Below, piece by piece: positions 21,901 to 33,719 of a DNA stretch of 64,000 bases. Under the pieces are notes generated by a model that was not told where the DNA came from, made no database searches, and saw only the letters and a list, made by a program, of their open reading frames with translations. Positions within the stretch are counted from its first letter, which is position 1, and the number at the start of each line of letters is the position of its first letter. The stretch comes from Ctena decussata (lineage: Eukaryota; Mollusca; Bivalvia; Lucinida; Lucinidae): contig OZ022502.1 in NCBI GenBank assembly GCA_963989385.1, positions 14,433,001 through 14,497,000 on the forward strand. The letters run 5' to 3'. Both the position numbers and the translations under genes were made by a program.

Positions 21901-22339
21901 GAGGAAGACGTGTCATGCTGCGAAAACGGATATTCTTCAACACAACAGCTCTAAACATACGAATACAGCAACCTAGCAGTTCTACTTGCACTTTTCCTTC
22001 GAGTACAACTGAGTACAGGCAGTTGCCTATGCGGTACAGTATAGCTACATGTAGCTGTTGCACTAATTTACACATTAGTACGGCCTCAATTGATTTATGA
22101 GGTACATACTGGTTGTTTTAACATAATATTGTCATAAATATAACGGCAAAATGAAAGAAATGCTTTGTAAAGCTGACTAGCGGGACAGAGGGGGAAAGAT
22201 ACAATAATATATACTAACTTGTTCTTATTGTTTTATTACATATCATGAAAAGACTAGAATGAGATACATTTAAATGTTAAATTAGATATCTGTGAAATTT
22301 TCTTTGTATTGTTGGAAGGTCCAGTTTTCCAGTATTGAA

Positions 22340-22379
<40 letters not shown>
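22340..22379. repeat. (CT)n microsatellite
   Basis: About 20 CT units with one interruption. Confidence 0.95.
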
Positions 22380-22383
<4 letters not shown>

Positions 22384-22852
22384 TAACAGCATATAACTGA
22401 AAACAGCAGTGACACAGTATTACTATATGTAAAGGCAAGTTCCATAGCTCAAATTTATTCGTTTAGAAGACAGGAGTTGGTTTTGAGGGCGGTCCATATT
22501 AAAGCAGAAATACACATGACTGATTAAGATAAGTGCACACTGTTCAGAACTGATGTCTGTACTCTAGTATGCATCAACAGTAAATACAGTTTGACTGACT
22601 TCCCTTGTAGCGCTGTGTTTATAACGAAAAAACAAGAGCTATACAGCAGGTTCAGCATGAGTACATTATTTAAAGTGCGATAGTAGAAGTGGATGAATTT
22701 AAGGTGAATGGTCATATTTTCAGGGGAAACAACTCAATCATTTTCTTTATTGCATCCCTTTTCAATGATGTCACATCTTAAAGAGCAGAATTATCTCCCT
22801 TAAGAGCAATTTCGTCCCTCTATGTGTAAACACCATTCTGAAAGGAGTATTT

Positions 22853-23085
22853 GAGCCGCGACACGACAAAACCAAAAAGTGGTTGTGCGGCCAGCGCAGA
22901 CCCAGATCAGCCTTGGCATCAGCCCAGACTGATCAAAGCCTTCGCTGTCCGCATGGAGGTAGCCTAGATCATTAGCTACCCTTTGAGCACTTTAAAGAGG
23001 CTGGTTAAACAGGGCGGATGTATAGGCTGTTCTGAGTCTGTGCTGGGCGCAGTGCCACTTTGTTGGTTTTGTCGTGTCGCGGTTC
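22853..23085. mobile_element. Foldback/MITE family A, copy A8
   Basis: Ends GAGCCGCGACACGAC and GTGTCGCGGTTC. The internal body matches the family but with several substitutions. Flanks do not match cleanly. Confidence 0.88.
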
Positions 23086-23773
23086 AATAGTTCAGAGAAG
23101 CAAATGGGGAGTCACTAAAGGTGTCACGATTGAAGAAATGGCGGATGAAACATAGAAGAGTACCCAATCACTTTAAAGACAAACATTCTTGTTTATTGGG
23201 TCTCATTATCCCATTATGCAACACTCTAGTGATACTGCCATTCCATCCTTTCTCACATAGGTAATAACATTACAGGGTCATAAAACTAATAAAGACTGGG
23301 GGTGTGTTCTATATACATGTAGAAGAGAATATTCGTCTTTAAATTACTGAGGATAGAACAATGAGAATGAAGTTATCCATGGTGGCTCAGATCACCAGTC
23401 ACCTGCTGGGCACACAGCATTGAATATACCATGTATCAACGTTGTGTGCCTGTTGGGGACACATTTCATATTGATGAAGACAAGGCTCAGTTATCAAACA
23501 ACCGTTGATATGTTTTATATTTCCTGTGAATGTAAATTCTCGAATGAAAAGAACACAAGTACTATACACATATAAAATCATGGAATGTACAACTTCAGAT
23601 AAATGAACACACTTTCCTGATGGAGCGATTCTGTCATTTTCTGTTTCGTCTTCAAAATAGCATACTTTTACTTTTTGTCTCCCTTCTTAACAGGAGTTAA
23701 AGCTTTCAGTAAATAATTTGCTCTCTAGAAGCATATTCTTTCCTTTAAGTGTAGCCGCCGAAACTTTTGACAT

Positions 23774-23927
23774 CCAGGGTTCGAGGTTAGAAAACTTGAG
23801 AATAATCTCAGACCCAAAATAAAGCACACTGATTAGATGCTTCCGAGCACATGCTCGGAAGCAGCCAATCATTGTGCTTTATTTTGAGTTTGAGATTATT
23901 CTCAAGTTTTATATCCTCGAACCCAGG
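23774..23927. mobile_element. Foldback/MITE family P, 154 bp
   Basis: CCAGGGTTCGAGGTTAGAAA at the left mirrors TTTTATATCCTCGAACCCAGG at the right. Arms of about 65 nt meet at GCTTCCGAGCACATGCTCGGAAGC. Its ends resemble family H at 3.8 kb. No ORF. Confidence 0.8.
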
Positions 23928-24318
23928 TAAACAAACACGAGAAAAGTTACAAAAGTTATCTCCTTCTGTCAGAATAGCTGAAAAATATACAGATGTACAC
24001 ATACACTTAAAAACCTTTTGAACAGACACACGTACATACACTTTGATAATTCCATTTAGAAACGACGAACAACACAAAAACTATGGACACACTTTATGTG
24101 TCACCTCTTGACACATTTTATAACCATGGCAATGTCTTCTGAGTTGGCAATGACCTTGAACTTTAACCCATCACAACACGTCCGTGAACCATATATCACT
24201 GAAGTTGTATTAGTAGTTGCGACTTCCTGTCCTTGTTTATAGCATTCTGTGACAAACTTTACTTTCGGCTGAAATATAAAATAAGGACATTTAGAGTGGC
24301 ATATCGCCCAAGTATACA

Positions 24319-24628
24319 CACAGGGTATAATCGATTCCGCTAATCTTCGCTTCCTGCACATCATATTTGGCTTCCGCCGAGACTGTCCGCGAACTCTTGC
24401 TTCCTGCAGAGACTACTTTACTCGAACATTGGCTTCCTGCAGAGACTGTCCGCGTGAATCTGCTTCCTGCCGAGAGCCTCAGCAGGAAGCAGAATCACGC
24501 GGACAGTCTCTGCATGAAGCCATTTATCATGCACAAAAGTCTCGGCAGGAAGCAAGAGTTCGCGGACAGTCTCGGAGGAAGCCAAATATGATGTACAGTC
24601 TCTGTAGGAAGCGAAAATTTACCCTGTG
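24319..24628. mobile_element. Foldback family C, copy C1
   Basis: 310 bp with ends CACAGGGTATAATC and ACCCTGTG. Both arms are internally repetitive: CTTCCTGCNGAGACTGTCCG recurs in the left arm and CGGACAGTCTCNGCAGGAAG in the right, meeting at GCCGAGAGCCTCAGCAGG. Flanks ATACA (left) and ATATA (right) differ at one of five bases, consistent with a 5-bp duplication. Apparent small ORFs here only translate the repeat unit. Confidence 0.85.
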
Positions 24629-24748
24629 ATATAGGAACTATACAAAGCAAAGTCACTTTTTGATAAGGCATATTAAGATACCAATTGTATGCTGCCGGCG
24701 GATGAATAAGGTGCAGCGTTCCCTGGCATTAAGTCTGAAATAATATCT

Positions 24749-24984
24749 GAACCGCGACACGAGAAAACCATCAAAGTGGTTGTGCGCCCAGCGCAGACTC
24801 AAATCAGCCTGGGCATCCGCCCAGTCTGATCAGAGTCTTCGCTGTCCGCATGAAGGTAGCTTAGACCTTCGGCTACCATTTAAGAGCAAAGCAAAAACTC
24901 TGATCAGACTGAGTGGATGCCCAGGATGATTTGAGTCTGCGCTGGGCGCACAACCACTTTGTTGGTTTTCTCGTGTCGCGGCTC
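24749..24984. mobile_element. Foldback/MITE family A, copy A9
   Basis: GAACCGCGACACGAG ... GTGTCGCGGCTC with a perfect 4-bp duplication ATCT at 24,745-24,748 and 24,985-24,988. The non-palindromic ATCT fixes the boundary and the 4-bp length. Confidence 0.95.
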
Positions 24985-25019
24985 ATCTTATTCTTGAAAA
25001 CAAATTTTGTCCAGCTCTC

Positions 25020-25290
25020 ATACTGATGCTCCCCAGAGGCTCAACGGAACGAATGACAGATGCACACTCCTGGCACTGAGTCTGTCATTCTCCTCCACTC
25101 TACAATTCGAAGAGGAGAGTCGTTCCCTGTCCCCGTGAAAAACAGTTTTTTTTCTTATGTCAAATTTTCATAACGATATTCCTCAGGAGGCCTAGCGGAA
25201 CGAACCAATGGTTGCACACTCCTGGCACCGAGTCTTTCTGTCCCTCCCCTCTCCATTTCGAAGAAGGGAGTTGCTCTGTACGGTCGTTGT
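25020..25290. repeat. Imperfect tandem duplication, about 150-bp spacing
   Basis: Two related blocks (25,020-25,140 and 25,175-25,290) share GGAACGAA, then TGCACACTCCTGGCAC, then GAGTCT, TCTGTC and TTCGAAGA-GGAG in order. Diverged. Confidence 0.65.
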
Positions 25291-25510
25291 TGTTGTTTCG
25301 ATTCGTCGTTCGACTGCACTGAGACTCTTGTAGGTTGGTTATTGGTTGTTTTGAGTTTAGCGACTCTCTGAGACAGTTTTTTTTTAGTTTATATCGAGCC
25401 GTCTCCCAGAGAGCAGGAGAGAGGAAAGAGAAAGGATAGATGATAGGCCCAAACAACCCAAAAACCCGCACTTACTGCAAGTACAGTAGGCCCTTGTCCT
25501 ACTCTAATCA
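25290..25510 (-). repeat. Dispersed repeat L, copy 2
   Basis: Minus strand reads GGACAAGGGCCTACTGTAC, TTGCAGTAAGTGCGGG, then GTCTCCCAGAGAGC-type purine/pyrimidine-rich sequence. Same order as copy 3 at 32.6 kb. Confidence 0.65.
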
Positions 25511-25799
25511 AAATAAGACGCCCCGGCACTGAAAGTTGACCAGTACAATCGCTGGACCCGACCGCCCCCGACTCTTATAGGACTAGTATTTCAAACATAT
25601 GGTGTGCAATGGGTCGTAGAAATATGCAATATATGTATGTATGACGAAACGTAATACAATACAATCTAAATATCAACTAATTTTCAGTACCAGTAACAGA
25701 GTCGGCAACGCCCACGTGCGATTCGACGCATCCTTATGTCTAACGACGACATTCTGTTGTCAGGAAGCAATACGGTAGTTTGTTGTAATAAACTATTCG

Positions 25800-26026
25800 C
25801 AAGGGCGTAGCTACGTATACGGCAAATACGCAGGTGCGTATTGAAATTTTGTCAAAATTGACAAAATTTCAAAACGCACCTGCATATTTGCATGCTGAAA
25901 TTTTACAATTTAGACAAGATTTCTATACCAACTGCCAAAGTGGCTGAAATACTATCTTTTCCTTCAAGGGGTATAGTATGACACATGGTTGTGCGTATCA
26001 TGAAATTGCTCCTAGATACGCCGCTG
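25800..26026. mobile_element. MITE family F, copy F1
   Basis: Ends CAAGGGCGTAGCTACG and CCTAGATACGCCGCTG, with direct repeat TATTCG on both sides (25,794-25,799 and 26,027-26,032). An internal perfect hairpin GAAATTTTGTCAA/TTGACAAAATTTC lies near the left end, flanked by CAGGTGCGTATTGA and CAAAACGCACCTG. TIR style resembles hAT, but the 5-6 bp duplication leaves the superfamily open. Confidence 0.82.
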
Positions 26027-26229
26027 TATTCGGGGAAGGGCGAGGGAGGTGGGGGAGGGGTTCGATGTGATGAAGGGGGCTTAAATCGATTTATATAGTT
26101 TCAACTCTCGCCCTAGCTGTCATCGTGCAATTAGGGTTGAATGCAGCAATAATGAATATGTTTTTCATATATTCACTTTGAAAAATCTCCCTAGAAGAAG
26201 TAAACGTACTATACTGCATAACGTGATTT

Positions 26230-26471
26230 GATCCGCGAAACGACAAAACCAACAAAGTGACATGTACTTCCAGCGAGGCTTAGATCAACCGGGGTATACG
26301 CCCAGTCTGGTCAAATTCTTCGTTCTGTGCTTACTAGGCACGGTAGCTAAAGGTCTAAGCTAATTCCATGCGGACAGCGAAGACTCTGATCAAACTGGGC
26401 GCATGCCCAGACAGATCTAGGCCTTCTATGGGCGCGCATGCCACTGTGTTGGTTTTGTCGTGTCGCGTCTC
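26230..26471. mobile_element. Foldback/MITE family A, copy A10
   Basis: Diverged ends GATCCGCGAAACGAC and GTGTCGCGTCTC. A perfect ATTT duplication lies at 26,226-26,229 and 26,472-26,475. Confidence 0.9.
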
Positions 26472-27055
26472 ATTTGTACTCGTTTTTATTGACCCTTTCT
26501 GCTTGACGAGCTTTTGTGTACTGATGTAATCACTGTTGCTAATATGACAATACGGTTTGATCAGTCGACTTTGCCCTCTATAACCATTCTGGCGATGTAA
26601 TGCTTTTAAGCTTACAACGTGTCAAATCAGATATTTCAGTGCCACTCAGCATCGGCAAAGCTTTTCAACAAAAATACTTTTTAAACTTATGCGAACTCAT
26701 TTCTATCTATGCATCTGTATACAATCTAATTAGAGTCGTCAGTTGTCTTTAATGCGTCCGGGTCTATAAAGCGTTTATGCACACAGAGAGACTCTACTCG
26801 GAATACACAAGCTGGTCTAAGTTTTACCTCTTGGCAGATTTCGAAATGCGCACTTTCTTGTAAAATGGCTCGCACACTTGCTTGTTAAATGGCTCATTGG
26901 GTCATTATTGGCTAATGGACTTCTAAATAATTAACATTGTATGCCAAATACAATCCTCTCTTGACCCTTAAATTTAGCTTAACATCGTTATAACCATCAA
27001 AAATTTATTTCAAGGTAATGTAGTCATCAAAAGCAATGCCACATCAGGCTTAAAT

Positions 27056-27278
27056 GAGCTGCGACACGAGAAAACCAACAAAGTGGTTGTGCGCAAAGCG
27101 CAGACTCAGATCAGCCTTTGCATCCACCAAGTCTAATCAAACTTTTCGCAAAGCCCTCAAAGGGAAGGTAAAGTTCTAAGCTACCTCCATGCGGACAGCG
27201 AAGACTCTGATCAGCCTGGCTGATCTGAGTCTATGCTGGTCGCACAACCACATTGTTGGTTTTGTTGTGTCGCAGCTC
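27056..27278. mobile_element. Foldback/MITE family A, copy A11
   Basis: GAGCTGCGACACGAG ... GTGTCGCAGCTC, with compensating changes in both ends. AAAT duplication at 27,052-27,055 and 27,279-27,282. Shorter right arm than consensus. Confidence 0.92.
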
Positions 27279-27987
27279 AAATTTAGCTGTTTTATTTGAA
27301 AGCAGGTTTGCATAGTGGCAGATTCAATAAAGCAAATAAGTAAAACAAACAAGAAATAGCTATGCAAAACGTAGCTTCCTATGGCAGAAACTATTTATGC
27401 TAGTCTCATGGGATTTTTAAGCTCAATGATCTCTAAAATTTGGCTGTTTCTAACATTTTCTCTAAACTTTGTCTGGGTTCAGCTACCGGATTCTCATTTT
27501 CACGGACTAGTTTTTCAGATAAATGCATACATGTAATAGGCAGGTCGCGAGGACATGATCATACCTCTGTGTAGGAAATCTAAATTATTTACGAGTTCGG
27601 GCTTATAAGTGTGGTACTTTATCTACATTTACTTTGTCATTTCTGTAGATGCTCTGAGTATTCAGTAGGAAACAGTCAAGCAAACAGAACATTTAAAGAA
27701 GGCCAGGACTGATCACGCTTATACATGTATATAGCTTTAAACAGTCAATCTTTAGCCATCATATAGAGCAAATATACACACAAACTATAAAATTTATGAT
27801 ATGGATAATTTTTGCATTGCATAGGGTAACTGACTGTAATGTGCAATAATAAATCATTTTGGTGTCTCAGTACTCAGATTAATCATAGATTCAACTAGAA
27901 AATGTTGTGCAAAACACTATGCCCAGAACCTACACTCTTTCCAGAAATGCTGCTATTCCTTCTATCAACCCTCCATCTAACAAAGAG

Positions 27988-28032
27988 TCCCGGTAGCTCA
28001 GTGGGTTAAGCGCTGGCCTACTGTTTTCTCAA
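27988..28032 (+). repeat. tRNA-like box A block, possible SINE head
   Basis: GTCCCGGTAGCTCAGTGGG followed by TTAAGCGCTGGCCTAC looks like the 5' half of a tRNA, but no box B follows. Similar GCCCGG-ATCTCAGT at 47,567 suggests eroded SINE heads of type S2. Confidence 0.4.
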
Positions 28033-28446
28033 GTTAAGGGCAGTTTTAACATTAAAAGTTGATCAAATGCCCCTTACCTGATAATTATTCACTTTGATGC
28101 GACTTCCAGTTTTGATGATTAATTTGAACTGCTACTTCGTAGTAAATGCTGTTTTAAAACTTTGCCCTGTATAACATTATTCAGAAGATGGTCTATTATA
28201 ATACCGTTATAAAAATTCTTTAAGAATGACCTACCATACATCTAAAACAAAATCCCACAGCATGGTTGACTTTTTCTAAGGCCACAGTTTCACTGGAGTT
28301 ACAGCATCTCATTTCTGAACAAGGCATAAATGGACGGTGCCAGGCGTATCCCAGGATTCCGTTACAACACTTACTGTTGCCACTTTCCAGTATACTCTCC
28401 CGACCGTGCTACAAGAAAAGAAAGAAACCACATGACTTTATGTAAT

Positions 28447-28645
28447 CATATGGTTTATGGTCCTTTTACGGGACTTTAGTGAAGTGTATTTATGGTCCTT
28501 TTACGGGGCGTCAATCTACGGGACGTCAATGAAGTGTATTTATGGTCCTTTTACGGAACGTCAATCAAGATCAAGTTGCTTGACGTCCCGTAAAAGGACC
28601 ATAAATACACTTGATTGACGTCCCGTAAAAGGGCCATAAGCCATG
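28447..28645. mobile_element. Foldback family G
   Basis: TTTATGGTCCTTTTACGG occurs three times forward (about 28,455, 28,488, 28,540). Its complement CCGTAAAAGGACCATAAA, or a near copy, occurs twice reversed (28,588 and 28,623), separated by GACGTCAAT-type spacers. The ends CATATGGTTTATGG and CCATAAGCCATG face each other. No ORF. Confidence 0.7.
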
Positions 28646-28965
28646 TACGTACATAACGCTCAAATCAGTTTATGCGACTGCGCAAACTGGTCAGAGATAT
28701 CTCTTTTAAGATAGGTTATGACTTAAAAACGACATATGCGAAACGTGAAGACTCTGATATTGCTTTCAACTGCAACATAATGTATACGACTGACAGACTG
28801 AATGATCTGCATGCATTACCATTTGCATGTATACCTCAACTCATGCATGTGCATGCATACAAAACAACCCGTATCCAATGTTTTGCCAATAGGTTGTGAG
28901 GAAATTTGCTCAGTAGCAATGTGTCATTTATTTCACATAGCCTTCATAAAGTTAAAGCTATTGTT

Positions 28966-29036
28966 TTCTTTCTTTTTTTTTCTTTTTTCTTTTTTTTATT
29001 TATTTATCTTTTTTTTTTTTTTTTTTTTTTTTTTTA
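28966..29036. repeat. T-rich low-complexity tract
   Basis: Long runs of T broken by single C or A, ending in about 29 consecutive T. It could be the A-tail of a minus-strand retroposon, but I see no body beside it. Confidence 0.85.
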
Positions 29037-29154
29037 GGCAAATTCTACATATAACGCCGGCATCTAGAGATGTTGTAATTGTTCTGAGTTTTTGGTTCCT
29101 TTCTGAAGCATAACACCATTTAGTATCTGCTTGTTTGCCTTTCCAGTTGTGTAA

Positions 29155-29600
29155 CTATATGTGACAGGCTCTGACATTTTGAGCATTATTGAGCCGAAAA
29201 TCGGAAATTTTGTTTTTAACATTTTCATATATTAGTGCTTCCCGGCACAAAGAAATGGTGCTAAGGAATACTGCAAAAGCAAACACAATTCACACCAACC
29301 CGATTGTTTGTTTTCATGTAACTGTTTGGATACAAGGACTCTGTTTCGGTGGCATCGGTGTTCAAAGATCTAAAACGCGAACATACTAAAAATTGTAAAG
29401 ATGAAGAAAATCAAAGACGCCATAAGAAATATTGACTCATTCTTGACGCCTCGAAATGTATTATTCAGTGCGCGGAAATCAAATTTACTTTACGAGCAAA
29501 TTTTAGGACGTCACTTTCATTTCACGTTTCGTGACGTTAACGTCGCATCTCCACAAGGCTCAAAATGCCAGACATTGACGCATATACGAAGTATATGTTT
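29155..29600 (+). repeat. Dispersed repeat K, copy 1
   Basis: Starts TGTGACAGGCTCTGACATT and contains GCAAAAGC-AACA-AATTC, TCAAAGATCTAAAA, AGTGCGCGGAAA, CACGTTTCGTGACGT and CCACAAGG-TCAAAATG in that order. All recur in the same order at 45.03-45.50 kb. About 70-80% similar by eye. No coding similarity recognised. Confidence 0.75.
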
Positions 29601-30015
29601 GCGAGAATTTGCACTATTCAATCGGCCATCCTCAATGTAAATTTGACCAAAAATGCACATATTATACTCGTAATAAGCATAGTATTCACACGGTTCATTG
29701 CCAATGTTAAAAACGTAGAGAGCATTAATTTTGCCGGTACAAAAACTAAGATTTTGCAAGATGAAATCATAGAGTATTCGCACCGATTTGGGGTAATATC
29801 AGGACAGTCTCATCATTGCACTTGTATGATTGGCAAATATTGACAAATTTGTTTTTAACATTGAGCTGCGAACGTGATTTAATTAATCTAGCTTCCCAAC
29901 AACCATAATCAGCAGCGAACATAACGTTATCCACTGTTTACGCTTTTAATTAGAAACTAAAGCTGGAATGAAAAGATTGAAGTTGGAATCAAAAATTAAT
30001 TGAATTGCGAGGAGA

Positions 30016-30041
30016 TTTTTTTTTTTTTTTTTTTTTTTTTT
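30016..30041. repeat. Poly-T tract, 26 nt
   Basis: Uninterrupted T run. Confidence 0.95.
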
Positions 30042-30694
30042 GAAAATGTGTTTTAGAATACCGGTTCATACATTTTTTTTCATGTTTAACGCTTACACTT
30101 GGTGTCTTCGAAAGCCTGTATGGTACAGGAGATGATTGTATAAGCGGTTAACGCTTGTTATCAGATCCTGTTTTCCGGTTTGTTACTTGTAAATGCAATG
30201 TGTGTGTGAAATAAAATATTTTTTAAAACCCAAAGCCTACATTGTATATGTTCGACTGAACAATCTCTGATTATAATCTTTTAGCTGGGCTACGATGCCT
30301 TTTTCCTTGTGAAGTGCTATAGGTCCGTTAATAGTTGAATACATGTACATTGTTTCTGTGTAATTGTTTGGAAAAAAGTGCGTAACTAACATAGAATCAG
30401 CAATTATACAAAACTATTAGAACCATATACATGTACAATTGGATTGATTGATCAAAGCAATATACACAGTCAGGGGAATAAAAACCTACGTTTTTACGTC
30501 ACGAGCCATACTCGTCCGAAAAAAAAAATCCTTTGGAGCCAAGACTTTCGGTTTGCCTTTCAAAAAAAGTATGTAAAATGACATTACCTTCAGCTACCAC
30601 TGACTACAGTGAAAGTGTACTCTGAACACTCAGTCTCTTTTATAGAAATTAAACACGGATATGGACAAAAAACACACCTGGTTTACTTTGTTTT

Positions 30695-30848
30695 CAAGGC
30701 TGTTACAAAACGAAAAAGAGCTGTTACGAAACGAAGTGGAATAATAGTTCCAAAACTACTAGGTCATGGTGGCTAAACAAATATGTTTAGCCATGATAAT
30801 CAGGTCGTTTGGGAACAAGAACTCTTTTTCGTTTCGTAACAACCCTTG
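30695..30848. mobile_element. Foldback element, 154 bp
   Basis: Ends CAAGGCTGTTACAAAACG and CGTTTCGTAACAACCCTTG; inner hairpin GGCTAAACAAATATGTTTAGCC. GTTACGAAACGAA repeats inside the left arm. No clean target duplication. Confidence 0.7.
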
Positions 30849-31103
30849 TATATTGTTAAGCAGGGATTAAAAACTGCGTATAGCCAAATTATAAACCTTG
30901 CCCTAACAGAGCTGCAAAAATAAGCAAAGTACTTTTAGATTAAATAGAAAGCTGCAATTCCTAAATTTCTCTTATAATTGATACTTTATCATTCTTATCC
31001 TAAACCAGCTTTACTCATTTCTCATAGGACCATATGCAATATGACAATGCACTGCAAGTAGCCGTAAAACTCTAAATATTGTTATAGGTCTTAACAAGCA
31101 GTG

Positions 31104-31144
31104 CAGAACCAGATCAGACCGCTCCAACAGGAGCAGTCTGATCA
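31104..31144. repeat. Short hairpin (GATCAGAC type)
   Basis: CAGATCAGACCGCTCC faces GGAGCAGTCTGATCAGG around AACA. It is followed by GTATACACTGTTTTT, the dispersed motif also seen at 0.55, 35.9 and 50.1 kb. Confidence 0.6.
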
Positions 31145-31629
31145 GGGTATACACTGTTTTTCCATTCCATCTGCATCTTTTGAAAAGCATCACTGTATTA
31201 GAAAACCAAACTGTTCCATTTTAAGAGACAACTAACTGTAATTTTTAAGTGTCCCAATTTTAAGAGCTTCTTGCGGTAATTCAGCATCATATAATACAAT
31301 GTAGAAGTTAAGAACAGTCAAAACTCAGAATAGCCTGTGTATTCATACAAATAGATCAAGCTTAGCTATCAAAGGTCTTTGTAACATTGAAGTTACTGGA
31401 TCAGACTTCACGATGCGCACTCGTACTTGAACTTTGCTGTTTGAGCATGTATGCTAAATGGAATGTTTTCTTATGTCTTGGCTAAAAGGTTTTGCTGTCT
31501 GTTTCAGCTCTTATAAGCAGCATTATTGATTGATGGGTCCCCAGTGACTTTGTGAATAAAGCTTCATCGTTCCATTAACTTTTATATATATATCATTTCT
31601 TTAACGCTCTTGTCAATTATATGGCTATT

Positions 31630-31869
31630 GAGCCGCGACACGACAAAACCAACAATGTGGTTGTTCGACCAGCGCAGATTCAGATCAGCCTGGGCATTCG
31701 CCCAATTTGATCAGAATCTTCGTGAAGTGCTCAAAGGGTAGCTACGGGTCTAAGCTACCACCGTGCGGACAGCGAAGACTCTGATCAGACTGGGCGGATG
31801 CCCAGGCTGATCTGAGTCTGCGCTGGGCGCACAACCACATTGTTGGTTTTCTCGTCAGTGTCGCGGCTC
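31630..31869. mobile_element. Foldback/MITE family A, copy A12
   Basis: Full-length copy with ends GAGCCGCGACACGAC and GTGTCGCGGCTC. A 3-nt insertion (CAG) sits within the right terminal repeat. Flanks share only ATT. Confidence 0.9.
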
Positions 31870-32480
31870 ATTGTTTAATGCACCAAAATTATACTCTTCA
31901 ACTGAAGTTTCTGCACCACCATAAAGTTTCCTGTTGTGTCAATACAAACTTTGTGGATTTCACATACATGTATCTAGATCAAAAACAGATTGCGCTAAAT
32001 TAAATGTTTTTTGTCTTAAGAAACATTATACTTACACTAAACAGGTCGGGTCAGACAACAATGACTATATTCCTGTCAGTAATACTAAAAATTATTGAAA
32101 CTGTCCGTGAATTGTGTTTATGATTAAAGTGCTAAATCGAAGGTGAATGGTGGGCATAATTACCAAAGAAATTAAAAAAGCAATAGTGTACAGATTAATT
32201 ATCCTTTAAAATACAGCAAAGGACCCGGAATAATAAGGTCCATTTTGGTTCTCAGAAAGAACCAAAAATTCTGCAAAAATTCTATTTTGAATAGAAAAAC
32301 TGTATTAATTACAAAGTACGAATCTTGTAATTTTAATCGTGTACATACTCTTACCACCCCAGTCGGTAATGTCAGAAATTACGACTTTTGTTATTTGTCG
32401 CTTTTAACCCATAACAGCCAGAGCCCTGCTGTTCAAAACTAACGACGCCGTTAGTTAAATATTTCAAACACGCCAATATG

Positions 32481-32541
32481 TTTTGTTGAAAAATGTGAGA
32501 AGCTATTGAACTGCAAAAGCTTCTCACATTTTTCAACAAAA
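32481..32541. repeat. Perfect 24-bp-arm hairpin
   Basis: TTTTGTTGAAAAATGTGAGA (continuing AGCT) and its exact complement, separated by a 13-nt loop. Confidence 0.75.
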
Positions 32542-32643
32542 ATGTCAGTGTATTTTGTTATAAAGTTGTAAAAAACCTTACAAGTTGACCTCTTAACGAG
32601 CTCGTTAGGCTAACGATGCTTTGAACAACTGACTACTTTGGAT

Positions 32644-32830
32644 AATAGTAGGACAAGGGCCTACTGTACTTACAGTAGGTGCGGGTGGGGTGTTTGTACA
32701 TTTTTCTCTCGTCTTTCAGTTCTCTCGTCTTTCTCCCTCTCTGGGAGACGGCCCAGTATAGACTGAAATACTTTCTCAAAGTCTCGTTGAACCCAAAACA
32801 AACGATCAATAGCCGAGGAAAGTGTACTAA
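32644..32830 (+). repeat. Dispersed repeat L, copy 3
   Basis: ATAGTAGGACAAGGGCCTAC, then TGTACTTACAGTAGGTGCGGG, CTCGTCTTTC and TCTGGGAGACGGC match the reverse complement of 25.3-25.5 kb. Confidence 0.7.
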
Positions 32831-33511
32831 AATAATTTTAAGTGTGTTTGAATGGGGGTTGGGGGAGGGCGGGGGGAACGAATCCCTAATACCGATGTCC
32901 TTTAGGTGCATAAGCAATAAGTTGTATTGGAAAGCACTACTGAAATACTACATACAAATAGAAATAAACGGTTGTTACGGTTATTTTCTTTTAAATCTGC
33001 TGATCTTTTCCAATAAACAAGAGTGACACAAAATCTTTATTAATTCAATCTGCCAATCCAGTCCGTAGCATTATTAGAAACTATGGGCCGCAACACACAT
33101 AAACATCCCTAGCTCGTATGCAAACAGGGAAGACTCATAAAATGGTATGCATCTCTGACTGTTCAGACCGATACATTTCCATATGCAATATAAAGGCTCT
33201 AGCTTAAATTCCTAGGATTACACGTATGCATCTTCGCTGTTCGCTGGTACGTTAAGGAACAGTTATACTAATTACTTTTTTCTGATTGTATGGTTTGTAG
33301 AATACCAGACGGACTCAGAGGTCAGTTGTTGGCCAAAATGTGCAAATTAACAGACATATTGTACTTGGACCTTATATGAAACTGCTCTTTAACCAGTTTG
33401 GTTTAATAAGCTGACATAAACTTTACTCAGAGAAAGATAAACGTAACCTTTCAGAATAACAGCATTTTTGCATAACTCTATTATGTTAACCTGAATTTAT
33501 TAATACTAAGA

Positions 33512-33717
33512 TCAACTAAGTGGCATGTGCGCCAAGCGAAGACTCAGATCAGCCGGCTGGGCAGGCGCCCAGTGCGATAAGCATCTTTGCTTTGCGCTGA
33601 AAGGGTAGCTAAGGGTTTAAGCTAGCTTCATGCGGACAGCGAAGACTCTGATCAGACTGGGCGGATGCCCAGGCTTATCTGAGTATTTGCTGGGCGCACA
33701 TGCCGCTTTGTTGGTTT
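33512..33717. mobile_element. Foldback/MITE family A, copy A13, both tips missing
   Basis: The body matches the family from AACTAAGTGGCATGTGCGC to GCCGCTTTGTTGGTTT, but the outer 15-18 nt GAGCCGCGACACGA are absent from both sides. Confidence 0.85.
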
Positions 33718-33719
33718 AA

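Noticed and set aside
24367..24629. Open frames with repeated LLPAET and similar peptides (also at 38.8-39.05 and 48.15-48.5 kb)
   Set aside because: The peptide repeats are direct translations of foldback family C units in several frames and both strands.
22340..30041. CRISPR-like or regulatory arrays among simple repeats
   Set aside because: The repeats are microsatellites, homopolymers or transposon arms; no regular repeat-spacer structure, and the sequence is eukaryotic.
33085..33115. Another family A copy starting GGGCCGCAACACACA
   Set aside because: Only the first 15 or so bases resemble the terminal repeat; the following sequence does not match the family.
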